Part shown: piece by piece, positions 1-6,367 of the stretch
Layout: each line of letters begins with the position of its first letter
Position numbering within the stretch: the stretch's first letter is position 1
Assembly: GCA_017615375.1 (NCBI GenBank)
Contig: JAGAAH010000162.1
Coordinates: forward strand, 1 to 12,614
Direction: 5' to 3'
Source: Lachnospiraceae bacterium
Lineage (GTDB): Bacteria; Bacillota; Clostridia; Lachnospirales; Lachnospiraceae
DNA: 12,614 nucleotides
Made by a program: the position numbers and the translations under genes
Notes under the pieces: generated by a model
What the model was told of the DNA's origin: nothing
Seen by the model: only the letters and a program-made list of their open reading frames with translations
Database searches by the model: none

Positions 1-7
1 GGGAAAG

Positions 8-34
8 AAAAAAACCGGGACCATGTGATCCCGG
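8..34 (-). terminator. Rho-independent terminator after rpsI
   Basis: Read on the minus strand, an 8-bp stem (CCGGGATC / GGTCCCGG, with one U-G pair) closes a 4-nt loop and is followed directly by seven T residues (A run at 8-14 on the plus strand). It lies about 25 bp past the rpsI stop codon and is well placed to end the rplM-rpsI transcript. Nothing else is recognisable between position 1 and the rpsI stop. Confidence 0.9.
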
Positions 35-59
35 GGTTTTGGCATTTTCGCTATATTGA

Positions 60-470
60 TTATCTCTTTGAGAACTGAGGAGCACGACGAGCTGCCTTTA
101 AGCCGTACTTCTTTCTTTCTTTCATTCTTGGATCTCTTGTTAAGAATCCTGCCTTCTTTAATGTTGGTCTGAACTCATCAGAATCAACCTTAAGTAAAGC
201 TCTTGCGATACCGTGACGAACTGCACCGGCCTGACCTGTTGTGCCGCCGCCGCGAACGTTAACGATTACATCGTACTTATCAAGTGTATCTGTTGCAACG
301 AGTGGCTGACGAACGATAACCTTTAAGGTCTCAAGTCCGAAATACTCGTCGATATCTCTCTTGTTGATTGTGATCTTACCCTTACCAGGTACTAAGTTTA
401 CTCTTGCAACGGAACTTTTTCTTCTACCTGTTCCATAATACTTTGTTGCTGATTTAGCTGCCTTTGCCAC
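60..470 (-). CDS. rpsI: 30S ribosomal protein S9
   Basis: Small-subunit ribosomal protein S9, whose C-terminal tail reaches towards the P-site tRNA. The 136-residue product shows the family hallmarks: [14 protein letters not shown] near the N-terminus, a central [20 protein letters not shown] segment, and the basic tail ending RAPQFSKR that is needed for tRNA contact. It is a few residues longer than the usual ~130 at the N-terminus (MAKAAKSA lead-in). The start codon is GTG at 468-470, chosen because a perfect AGGAGGT lies at 479-485 with 8-nt spacing and no better ATG exists. It is separated from rplM by 17 bp and follows it in one transcript, the usual L13-S9 pair, with a terminator immediately downstream. 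Confidence 0.98.
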   Translation of the reverse strand: MAKAAKSATKYYGTGRRKSSVARVNLVPGKGKITINKRDIDEYFGLETLKVIVRQPLVATDTLDKYDVIVNVRGGGTTGQAGAVRHGIARALLKVDSDEFRPTLKKAGFLTRDPRMKERKKYGLKAARRAPQFSKR

Positions 471-487
471 TTTATCTTACCTCCTAA

Positions 488-916
488 TTAAAATGTCAAA
501 GCTTCAGGCTTCTGAGCCTCATGCTTGTGATCCGGTCCTGCATAAACGAATAACTTCTTGTACATATCTCTTCCGAGAGGTCCCTTTGGAAGCATTCCCT
601 TAACAGCGAACTCAAGTACTCTTTCCGGATGCTTGTCTAACATTTCCTTTAAAGAAGTCTCTCTAACACCACCAACATAATCTGAATGCTGGAAGTATAC
701 CTTCTGGTTCATCTTCTTACCTGTAACCTTAATCTTCTCAGCGTTAACGATGATTACATAATCACCTGTATCAACGTTAGGTGTGAAGATAGGCTTATTC
801 TTACCTCTTAATACCTTTGCTACTTCGGATGCTAAGCGTCCTAATGTATATCCTGTAGCGTCAACTACATACCACTTTCTTTCAATCTCTGCCGGCTTTG
901 CAACATAAGTTCTCAT
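488..916 (-). CDS. rplM: 50S ribosomal protein L13
   Basis: Large-subunit ribosomal protein L13, an early assembly protein that binds 23S rRNA. The 142-residue product has the usual family length and motifs: [17 protein letters not shown] near residues 14-30, the [19 protein letters not shown] stretch, [20 protein letters not shown], and the [20 protein letters not shown] block. It starts with ATG at 914-916, preceded by AGGAGGG with about 7-nt spacing. It is first in the rplM-rpsI operon, driven by the promoter at 1082-1110. The ~158-nt untranslated leader is long for a ribosomal protein gene and may carry autoregulation. Upstream on the same strand are truA and the ecf genes, the common Firmicute order, but here with their own promoter break. 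Confidence 0.98.
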   Translation of the reverse strand: MRTYVAKPAEIERKWYVVDATGYTLGRLASEVAKVLRGKNKPIFTPNVDTGDYVIIVNAEKIKVTGKKMNQKVYFQHSDYVGGVRETSLKEMLDKHPERVLEFAVKGMLPKGPLGRDMYKKLFVYAGPDHKHEAQKPEALTF

Positions 917-1075
917 GAAAGTTACCCTCCTATTTTGTTATTATTACTAAATCTCATTGTCCCGATTAAACTCGATGGAAATGTCCGAAACCATCAAATC
1001 TACTTAAGGACCTTGTCTATCTATAATAAGCGCGCGCTCGGGGCTAATCAAGCACACGTCTACTTCACGTCAGAC
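917..1075 (-). promoter_or_regulatory. rplM-rpsI 5' leader, candidate autoregulatory RNA
   Basis: The gene-free stretch between the predicted transcription start (~1075) and the rplM ATG is about 158 nt. Read as minus-strand RNA it contains a 7-bp GC-rich hairpin (CGUGUGC pairing with GCGCGCG, with two U-G pairs; plus-strand 1031-1037 and 1052-1058, 14-nt loop). It also contains a second hairpin, GAUGG with CCAUC (974-978 and 991-995). Ribosomal protein operons of Firmicutes often carry structured leaders bound by their own product, including at rplM in Bacillus-type bacteria. I cannot match this one to a known consensus by eye, so a regulatory role is inference. Confidence 0.35.
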
Positions 1076-1081
1076 TAATAC

Positions 1082-1110
1082 ATTATAGTACACGAATCCT
1101 AGTGTGTCAA
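1082..1110 (-). promoter_or_regulatory. Consensus SigA promoter for rplM-rpsI
   Basis: On the minus strand there is a perfect -35 TTGACA (1105-1110), a 17-bp spacer, and a perfect -10 TATAAT (1082-1087). Predicted transcription start is near 1075. A perfect-consensus housekeeping promoter fits the high expression needed for ribosomal proteins and shows that rplM-rpsI need not depend on read-through from truA. Confidence 0.92.
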
Positions 1111-1135
1111 TATTTATTTAATACTTTTTCTCACC

Positions 1136-1215
1136 TAGGGACGGACCTTTTAACAATTTAATTATGAAAAGGACGGTACTTTTTGTTCAAAATTGTGTGA
1201 AAAAGACCGTCCCTA
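1136..1215. repeat. Small palindromic repeat (REP/MITE-like) abutting truA
   Basis: An ~80-bp imperfect palindrome. The outer arms are perfect over 9 bp (TAGGGACGG at 1136-1144, CCGTCCCTA at 1207-1215). Inside lie a second matching pair (ACAATTT at 1153-1159, AAATTGT at 1190-1196) and a third, degenerate copy of the core (AAAAGGACGGTACTTTTT near 1167-1184). The right arm supplies the TAG stop codon of truA (1213-1215). From memory, the GGGACGGT-CTTTTT core resembles short palindromes scattered in Clostridia and linked to REP-associated Y1 transposases; this was not checked. It has no T-run in the right place to be a classical terminator, although the folded transcript could protect or end the truA mRNA. 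Confidence 0.7.
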
Positions 1216-1950
1216 TATATATTCGATTGAAATTAGGACGAGGCCTTGCGGCGGAGCCGTAGGACCTGCCGCCTCACGGTCGCGGGCATCTATGATTGCA
1301 GGAATGTCGGAAGGTGTAAGGTCATGTGACCCCACCTTAAGAAGCGTACCTGCAATTATGCGCACCATATTGTATAAAAATCCGTTACCGGTAATGCGTA
1401 AGGTAATCAAATCCCCATCTCGTGTTACCGAGCAATCGTATATCGTTCGTACCCTTGTGGTTACCTGCGCTTTTACCGCAGAAAAGCTCGTAAAATCATG
1501 TTCGCCGATGAAGCACTTGGCTGCCTCGTTCATAGCATGAACATCAAGCTCATAGTAATATGGATACGTAAAGTTCTTTAATAACGGGTCCGGAAACTTG
1601 CGATTCAAAATTCTATACTCATACGTCTTAATTGACGATGCGTATCTGGGATGAAAATCTTCCGAAACCTCGCATGAATCCTGGATTATTATATCGGAAG
1701 GCAAGCGCTGATTAAGAGCATATGCAAACTTATCCGCATCCATACGCATCTCGGTATCAAATACCGCAACATTCATAAGCGCATGCACGCCGGCATCCGT
1801 TCTGCTTGCGCCTATTACCTTAACTTCTTCACCGCAAAGGTCGGTAAGCGCCTTATTAAGCTCCTCTTCTATGGTAACCGCATTCGGCTGAATCTGAAAT
1901 CCCGAATAATTCGTGCCGTCATACGATACGATAAGTTTGATTCTTCTCAA
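1213..1950 (-). CDS. truA: tRNA pseudouridine(38-40) synthase TruA
   Basis: Isomerises uridines 38-40 in the anticodon arm of many tRNAs to pseudouridine. The 245-residue length is normal for the family. Visible motifs are YDGTNYSGFQIQP at residues 10-22, the catalytic loop GASRTDAGVHA with the nucleophilic Asp at residue 52, and the late signature NGFLYNMVRIIAGTLLKVG. The start is a TTG codon at 1948-1950: no ATG sits nearby, and AGGTGA lies a few bases upstream, overlapping the ecfT stop codon only 10 bp away. It is the last gene of the ecfA1-ecfA2-ecfT-truA operon. Its TAG stop falls inside the palindromic repeat at 1136-1215, so the native 3' end may have been altered by that element without harm to the conserved body. 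Confidence 0.97.
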   Translation of the reverse strand: MRRIKLIVSYDGTNYSGFQIQPNAVTIEEELNKALTDLCGEEVKVIGASRTDAGVHALMNVAVFDTEMRMDADKFAYALNQRLPSDIIIQDSCEVSEDFHPRYASSIKTYEYRILNRKFPDPLLKNFTYPYYYELDVHAMNEAAKCFIGEHDFTSFSAVKAQVTTRVRTIYDCSVTRDGDLITLRITGNGFLYNMVRIIAGTLLKVGSHDLTPSDIPAIIDARDREAAGPTAPPQGLVLISIEYI

Positions 1951-1960
1951 TATAAGTCAC

Positions 1961-2761
1961 CTAAAACAAAACTCTCAAAACAATCATCAAAGCCATATAT
2001 GCAAGTAAAATAAGATATGCTATCCGGTCTCTTGCGCAATACCTAAGCGGTTTCATTCTGGTTCTTCCTTCGCCACCGTTGTAGCATCTTGCTTCCATTG
2101 CCATAGCAAGGTCTCCCGCACGACGCCATGCCGATACGAATAACGGCACCAGAAGCGGTACCATGCTCTTAGCCTTCTTAATAATGTTGCCGCTCTCAAA
2201 ATCGGCTCCACGGGCCATTTGCGCTTTCATAATCTTATCTGCTTCTTCAATAAGAATCGGAATGAATCGAAGCGCAATGGACATCATCATCGATATCTCA
2301 TGAACCGGAACTTTTATCTTATTAAGAAAACCAAGTCCCGTTTCCATACCGTCCGTAAGTCTCGTCGGAGTCGTTGTAAGCGTCATAAGGCTCGTTCCGA
2401 TTACAAGATATATAAGTCTTGTCATCATATATGCGGTGTTATATATACCCTGCTTCGATATCGCTATAAATTTCCATTCAAATACCGGTGCTCCCGGTGT
2501 CAAAAACAGGTTTACAAATCCTGTTAACACAAGGATTAAAACAATCGCTTTTAATCCCTTAACCATGTACTTAAAAGGCACTTTGCTAAGCGCTATGCAA
2601 AGAACTATAAACGCCGTCATAAGCACGAAACCGGGTATATTCCTGAATATAAAGACAGAGATTACATAGGCAAAAGTTCCAAGTAACTTAACTCTCGGGT
2701 CAAGCTCATGGATTACCGAATCAGCCTGATAATACTGTCCAATGGTAATATCTCGTAACAA
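1961..2761 (-). CDS. ecfT: ECF transporter transmembrane protein EcfT
   Basis: Membrane scaffold of group II energy-coupling-factor transporters; it couples the EcfA1/EcfA2 ATPases to interchangeable vitamin-binding S components. The 266-residue product has hydrophobic segments near residues 27-60, 70-88, 108-130, 155-172 and 245-265. It carries the two coupling-helix motifs that contact the ATPases: ARG at 183-185 (QMARGADFESG) and its counterpart ARC at 224-226 (MEARCYNGG). The N-terminus MLRDITIGQYY is typical, and the start is a TTG at 2759-2761 behind AGGAAC in the 6-bp gap after ecfA2. Its closest likely S-component partner in the window is RibU at 10393-11007, since none is encoded in this operon. 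Confidence 0.96.
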   Translation of the reverse strand: MLRDITIGQYYQADSVIHELDPRVKLLGTFAYVISVFIFRNIPGFVLMTAFIVLCIALSKVPFKYMVKGLKAIVLILVLTGFVNLFLTPGAPVFEWKFIAISKQGIYNTAYMMTRLIYLVIGTSLMTLTTTPTRLTDGMETGLGFLNKIKVPVHEISMMMSIALRFIPILIEEADKIMKAQMARGADFESGNIIKKAKSMVPLLVPLFVSAWRRAGDLAMAMEARCYNGGEGRTRMKPLRYCARDRIAYLILLAYMALMIVLRVLF

Positions 2762-2767
2762 AAGTTC

Positions 2768-3622
2768 CTACCTTGCCTTTCTTAAGCACGTTAAAATCGT
2801 ATTCTTTGCTTCTTCAACCGTTGTTGCATCCTCATCCACATCAAACCCTTTATTCTTAAGGTCATGCATAAGGTATGTAACCTGCGGTGCAGAAAGTCCC
2901 ATCTTCTGAAGCTCCACGTAATTCTTAAATACTTCTCGCGGAGTTCCGTCATATGCCACACGTCCGTCATCCATTACAATCAATCTGTCCACATACTTTG
3001 CCACATCCTCCATGGAATGTGAAACCAGGATAACGGTCATGTTCTGTTCTTTATGTAATCTCGATATCTCATCGAGAATTTCATCTCTTCCTTGCGGATC
3101 AAGTCCCGCAGTAGGCTCATCCAATATAAGTACTTCCGGCTTCATTGCAAGTACGCCCGCAATTGCGACTCGACGCTTTTGACCGCCGGATAATTCAAAC
3201 GGTGACTGATAATATAATTCCTTCGGAAGCTTAACATTACCCAAGGCTTCCAAGGCACGCAATCCCGCATCTTTAGAAGACAATCCCTGATTCTTCGGTC
3301 CAAAGCACACGTCTTCGAATATGGTTGTCTCGAAAAGCTGATACTCCGGATATTGGAACACAAGTCCGACCTTAGATCGAAGCTCTTTTCTCGAGAAATC
3401 CTTATCGTTGATATCGCGTCCGTTATAATAGATTTCTCCGGAAGCAGGCTTTAAAAGTCCGTTAAGGTGCTGTATAAGCGTAGACTTACCCGAACCCGTA
3501 TGTCCTATGATTCCCAAGAATTCACCGTCTTTAATTTGCAAATTGATGTCTTTTAACGCATGCTGCGAAATATTGGTTCCTTCGCTGTATACGAAATCGA
3601 CGTGATTTACGATAATTGACAT
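2768..3622 (-). CDS. ecfA2: ECF transporter ATPase EcfA2
   Basis: Second ATP-binding subunit of the energy-coupling-factor module. The 284-residue product has the full ABC set: Walker A GHTGSGKST (40-48), Q-loop Gln 90 in VFQYPEYQLF, signature LSGGQ (144-148), Walker B VLILDEP (164-170) with catalytic Glu 169, and switch His 202 in VSHSMEDV. The YPEYQLF Q-loop form and the C-terminal ATTVEEA region support EcfA2 rather than EcfA1. It begins with ATG at 3620-3622 inside the last codons of ecfA1 (16-nt overlap); the nearest purine-rich stretch, GAGGAG, lies about 14 nt upstream. This suggests translation coupled to ecfA1. It pairs with EcfA1 as a heterodimer below EcfT. Confidence 0.96.
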   Translation of the reverse strand: MSIIVNHVDFVYSEGTNISQHALKDINLQIKDGEFLGIIGHTGSGKSTLIQHLNGLLKPASGEIYYNGRDINDKDFSRKELRSKVGLVFQYPEYQLFETTIFEDVCFGPKNQGLSSKDAGLRALEALGNVKLPKELYYQSPFELSGGQKRRVAIAGVLAMKPEVLILDEPTAGLDPQGRDEILDEISRLHKEQNMTVILVSHSMEDVAKYVDRLIVMDDGRVAYDGTPREVFKNYVELQKMGLSAPQVTYLMHDLKNKGFDVDEDATTVEEAKNTILTCLRKAR

Positions 3623-4458
3623 AATATGTGTAAAAGCTCCTCTTCCGTAAGAACGCCGTCCGGTATATTAAGTCCGGCTTCTTTAAGCTCATGTGCCAGT
3701 AATGTAATCTGCGGAACATCTAAGTGATGCTCTTTTAATGTCTTAATATCCGAGAATATCTGTCTCGGAGTACCCTGCATCACTATCTTACCATGATCCA
3801 TAACGAATACTTTATCCGCATTAACTACTTCTTCCATATAATGCGTAATAAGAATTATGGTTATTCCTTCTTTTTTGTTTAATTCCGTAATCGTATCTAT
3901 TACCTCACGACGGCCTACAGGATCAAGCATTGCTGTAGGTTCATCCAGGATAATGCATTTAGGGCGCATCGCAATAACGCCTGCGATTGCAACGCGCTGC
4001 TTCTGTCCGCCGGATAACTTATTCGGCGAATGATTACGATACTTCTCCATATGTACCGCGGATAAAGCATTATCAACTCTCGTCCAGATTTCCGATGTAG
4101 GAATGCCGATATTCTCCGGGCCAAATCCTATATCCTCTTCAACGATTCCCGCGATTATCTGGTTATCAGGATTCTGGAACACCATTCCTGCAGCCTGTCT
4201 AATCTCCCAAAGCTTCTCTTCGTCCTTGGTATCCTTACCGTCAACCCACATGGTTCCGTCGGACGGAGACAAGATAACATTCATGTGCTTCGCAAGGGTA
4301 GACTTACCCGATCCGTTATGACCTAAGATTGCGATAAAATCGCCCTCCGCAATGTCAAGATCGACGCCGTCAAGCGCCGTCTCGATGCTGTCCACGTTAC
4401 CTTCGTCATCACGGTGTATATATTCATGTGTAAGTTTTAATGCCTTAATAATGCTCAT
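3607..4458 (-). CDS. ecfA1: ECF transporter ATPase EcfA1
   Basis: First ATP-binding subunit of the energy-coupling-factor module. With the start at ATG 4456-4458 the product is 283 residues, the normal length: MSIIKALKLTHEYIHRDDEGN leads into Walker A GHNGSGKST (46-54), Q-loop Gln 95 in VFQNPDNQ, signature LSGGQ (148-152), Walker B CIILDEP with Glu 173, and His 206 in ITHYMEE. This start has GGAG about 7 nt upstream. The frame stays open for 93 more codons upstream to an ATG at 4735-4737, but that extension runs through the long palindrome and has no ABC homology, so I reject it. This is the first gene of the ecfA1-ecfA2-ecfT-truA operon. In many Firmicutes it follows rplQ; here it follows trmL across a repeat-filled gap, with no clear promoter in between. 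Confidence 0.95.
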   Translation of the reverse strand: MSIIKALKLTHEYIHRDDEGNVDSIETALDGVDLDIAEGDFIAILGHNGSGKSTLAKHMNVILSPSDGTMWVDGKDTKDEEKLWEIRQAAGMVFQNPDNQIIAGIVEEDIGFGPENIGIPTSEIWTRVDNALSAVHMEKYRNHSPNKLSGGQKQRVAIAGVIAMRPKCIILDEPTAMLDPVGRREVIDTITELNKKEGITIILITHYMEEVVNADKVFVMDHGKIVMQGTPRQIFSDIKTLKEHHLDVPQITLLAHELKEAGLNIPDGVLTEEELLHILCQLS

Positions 4459-4492
4459 TCGTTTCTCCAAATTATTATCATCTGACAATAGG

Positions 4493-4857
4493 GTATATAT
4501 TTTACTCACGGGCTTATATAATATGACACTTTTACTTGGACACGCTCTCGCTAAATGGTCCCTCGTTGCGTTACATAAAGTGCTACTCGTAAACTCGTAC
4601 CACTTAAGTAACGACGGGTCCCAATTGTCCTCGTAATAAGTGCATATTATATGCGCCCTGTTTACGATAACACTATATTGGTTCATAGAACAGGCCTGAA
4701 GAATTATGCATTTATCGGACGGGTAATTTGACGCCATCGTTACTTAAGTGGTGCAAACGAAGTGCAGCAGCACTTTATGTAACGTGATGAGCGGCAACTT
4801 AGTGCAAACGTGCCCGGACGAAAATGTCATAATTTGAAGGCCGTACGTTATATATAC
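4493..4857. repeat. Long imperfect palindrome with nested hairpins, 365 bp
   Basis: The ~400-bp gene-free gap between trmL and ecfA1 is almost wholly an inverted repeat centred at 4675/4676. The left half, reverse-complemented, aligns with the right half along nearly its full length. By eye roughly two thirds of bases match with only 1-2 nt indels, from GTATATA (4493-4499) / TATATAC (4851-4857) inwards. Best-kept blocks are CACTTAAGTAACGA (4601-4614) against 4737-4750, and 16 bp at 4569-4584 against 4769-4784. Each half is also a hairpin: CGTTACATAAAGTGCTAC (4569-4586) with 4597-4613, and CGTTACTTAAGTGGTGC (4738-4754) with GCAGCACTTTATGTAACG (4767-4784). A degenerate copy, ACTTAGTGCAAACG, sits at 4797-4810. 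No transposase or T-rich terminator is present. It may be a decayed MITE or a structured RNA. Confidence 0.75.
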
Positions 4858-5358
4858 TTATTCAATATAATCTGCAAACTTCGTGAGGTGCCCCTCCGTG
4901 TTCATGCCGGCAAACCCTTGCTGACGCAGCGCCTCATACGCAATAACCGCAACAGAATTGGAAAGATTAAGTGACCTCTCCTGTCCCATCATAGGAATAC
5001 GAATGCACTCATCCTTATGATGCGCCAAGATAGACTCCGGAATACCCGCGCTTTCCTTACCGAACATTACATAAGCACCATCCGGAAACTCAACATCCGC
5101 ATAAATATTCTTGCCCTTAGTCGTAGCATAATACATCTTGATATTCGGATTCTTCGCCAAAAAATCCTCATAGCAATCATACTTCGTTACATCAAGACGC
5201 GGCCAGTAATCAAGACCTGCCCGCTTAACCTGCTTCTCATCTATAGAAAATCCCATCGGCTCAATCAGATGGAGTCTGCATCCCGTTGCCACGCAGGTCC
5301 TGCCGATAGCTCCCGTATTAAATGGAATCTCCGGCTCAAGTAAAACTATATTAATCAT
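4858..5358 (-). CDS. trmL: tRNA (cytidine/uridine-2'-O-)-methyltransferase TrmL
   Basis: SPOUT-fold methyltransferase that 2'-O-methylates the wobble nucleotide 34 of leucine tRNAs, using S-adenosylmethionine bound in a C-terminal trefoil knot. The 166-residue product is full length for the family (about 155-160). Motif 1 is EPEIPFNTGAIGRTC (residues 8-22), motif 2 is VMFGKESAGIPESI, and motif 3 is IRIPMMGQERSLNLSNSVAV. The ATG at 5356-5358 overlaps the TGA of the AIR-synthase-like gene (ATGA arrangement), with TAGGA just upstream, so translation is probably coupled. It is last in the vanW/AIR-synthase/trmL operon. Its stop codon touches the end of the long palindrome at 4493-4857, and no ordinary terminator follows. 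Confidence 0.95.
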   Translation of the reverse strand: MINIVLLEPEIPFNTGAIGRTCVATGCRLHLIEPMGFSIDEKQVKRAGLDYWPRLDVTKYDCYEDFLAKNPNIKMYYATTKGKNIYADVEFPDGAYVMFGKESAGIPESILAHHKDECIRIPMMGQERSLNLSNSVAVIAYEALRQQGFAGMNTEGHLTKFADYIE

Positions 5359-6344
5359 TTTCCTACCACCTTATATAATTCGTCCGACTTAGGTGGCTCT
5401 AAGAATCTTTTCTCTTCACCGTTAAGTAAAAGTCTGTCGTTACCGCGAACAGCCTTACCTATTACGGTAGCTTCAATACCATGGCGCTTTAATTCCATGG
5501 AAAGTCCCACTCCGTCACGAGCTGCCATAAGCATTGACCCCGACGATATAAGCTCATAAGGACTTATTCCGAAGAATTCGCATATCTCTATGGTCTCCTG
5601 CTTTACAGGAATACTCTTAACGTCTATATTTAAGCCAACATCCGAGGCTTCACCCATCTCCCAGAGAGCCCCGAATATTCCGCCTTCGGTCACATCATGC
5701 ATTGCGGATACACCATACTTTACGGCAATCTTGGAATCTTCCACAACGCTTATATACTTATCAAAATCTGCTGCGTCATCTATCATCTTGGCAGAAAAAC
5801 GAGTAAGTAACTCCTCGCGCTTTTCCTTTGCTATGATGGACGTACCCTCAAGTCCGATCCATTTGGTAACAAGAATATCCATACCCGGACGTGCGCCCGA
5901 AGTCTTAACTATGTTATTCTTATCAACCTTACCGACACCTGTCACGGATACGACTACCTGATTAACAACATTGGTAATCTCCGTGTGTCCTCCAAGGATT
6001 TCCATATTGCACTTTTTACACTCGGCTTCAACATCTGCCATTATGCCTTTTAATTCTTCTTCGGTAACACTTTCCGGCAAAAGCATTGTAAGCATAATTC
6101 CCACGGGCTCTGCTCCCGCAGATGCAAGGTCGTTTGCAGTAATTAACGCTGCCAATTTACCGATATCATGCACGGTTCCCGTTATAGGGTCCGTAGACAT
6201 GACAAATACCTCATCCCCCGAAAGAGACAAGGCAGTGCAATCTTCACCGACAGCCGCGGAGAGAATAACCTCCTCGCGGCGTCGTCCTATTTGTCCAAGT
6301 ACTGAGCGCTTAAGCACGTTCTCCGGTACTTTACCGATCTTCAT
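5355..6344 (-). CDS. AIR synthase-related / HypE-like ATP-binding protein
   Basis: A member of the PurM/HypE/SelD/ThiL superfamily, which use ATP to activate an oxygen atom as a phosphate ester. The 329-residue product shows the superfamily landmarks: VGEDCTAL (32-39), STDPITG (50-56), NDLASAGAEP (71-80), GGHTEIT (118-124) and HDVTEGGI (216-223) in the C-terminal half. It resembles HypE most, but HypE ends in a cysteine tail (PRIC) that carries the cyano group. This protein ends KVVGK and has no terminal Cys, and no hyp genes lie nearby, so I do not call it HypE; its substrate is unknown. ATG at 6342-6344 follows AAGAGGT. It starts 23 bp after the VanW gene and overlaps trmL by 4 nt. Confidence 0.85.
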   Translation of the reverse strand: MKIGKVPENVLKRSVLGQIGRRREEVILSAAVGEDCTALSLSGDEVFVMSTDPITGTVHDIGKLAALITANDLASAGAEPVGIMLTMLLPESVTEEELKGIMADVEAECKKCNMEILGGHTEITNVVNQVVVSVTGVGKVDKNNIVKTSGARPGMDILVTKWIGLEGTSIIAKEKREELLTRFSAKMIDDAADFDKYISVVEDSKIAVKYGVSAMHDVTEGGIFGALWEMGEASDVGLNIDVKSIPVKQETIEICEFFGISPYELISSGSMLMAARDGVGLSMELKRHGIEATVIGKAVRGNDRLLLNGEEKRFLEPPKSDELYKVVGK

Positions 6345-6367
6345 ATATGTACCTCTTAAATAACGAA

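Noticed and set aside
1193..1540. Plus-strand open frame antisense to truA
   Set aside because: It is fully explained as a shadow of truA; its start lies in the palindromic repeat and it has no SD.
4352..4636. Plus-strand open frame across the start of ecfA1 and the palindrome
   Set aside because: It is antisense to ecfA1 for a third of its length, has no SD or recognisable protein features, and reflects low stop density in the repeat.
4459..4737. EcfA1 as a 376-residue protein starting at 4737
   Set aside because: The extra 93 residues have no family similarity and cross the palindrome; ATG 4456-4458 has a good SD and gives the normal EcfA1 length and N-terminus.
4493..4857. CRISPR array
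   Set aside because: Repeat blocks alternate in orientation and are degenerate, without uniform spacers and without cas genes.
5355..6344. Calling this gene hypE
   Set aside because: It lacks the C-terminal cysteine needed for carbamoyl/cyano transfer, and no hydrogenase maturation genes are nearby.
5590..6363. Long plus-strand open frames antisense to the AIR-synthase-like gene
   Set aside because: Mirror-frame artefacts of the minus-strand gene; no SD and low-complexity serine-rich translations.
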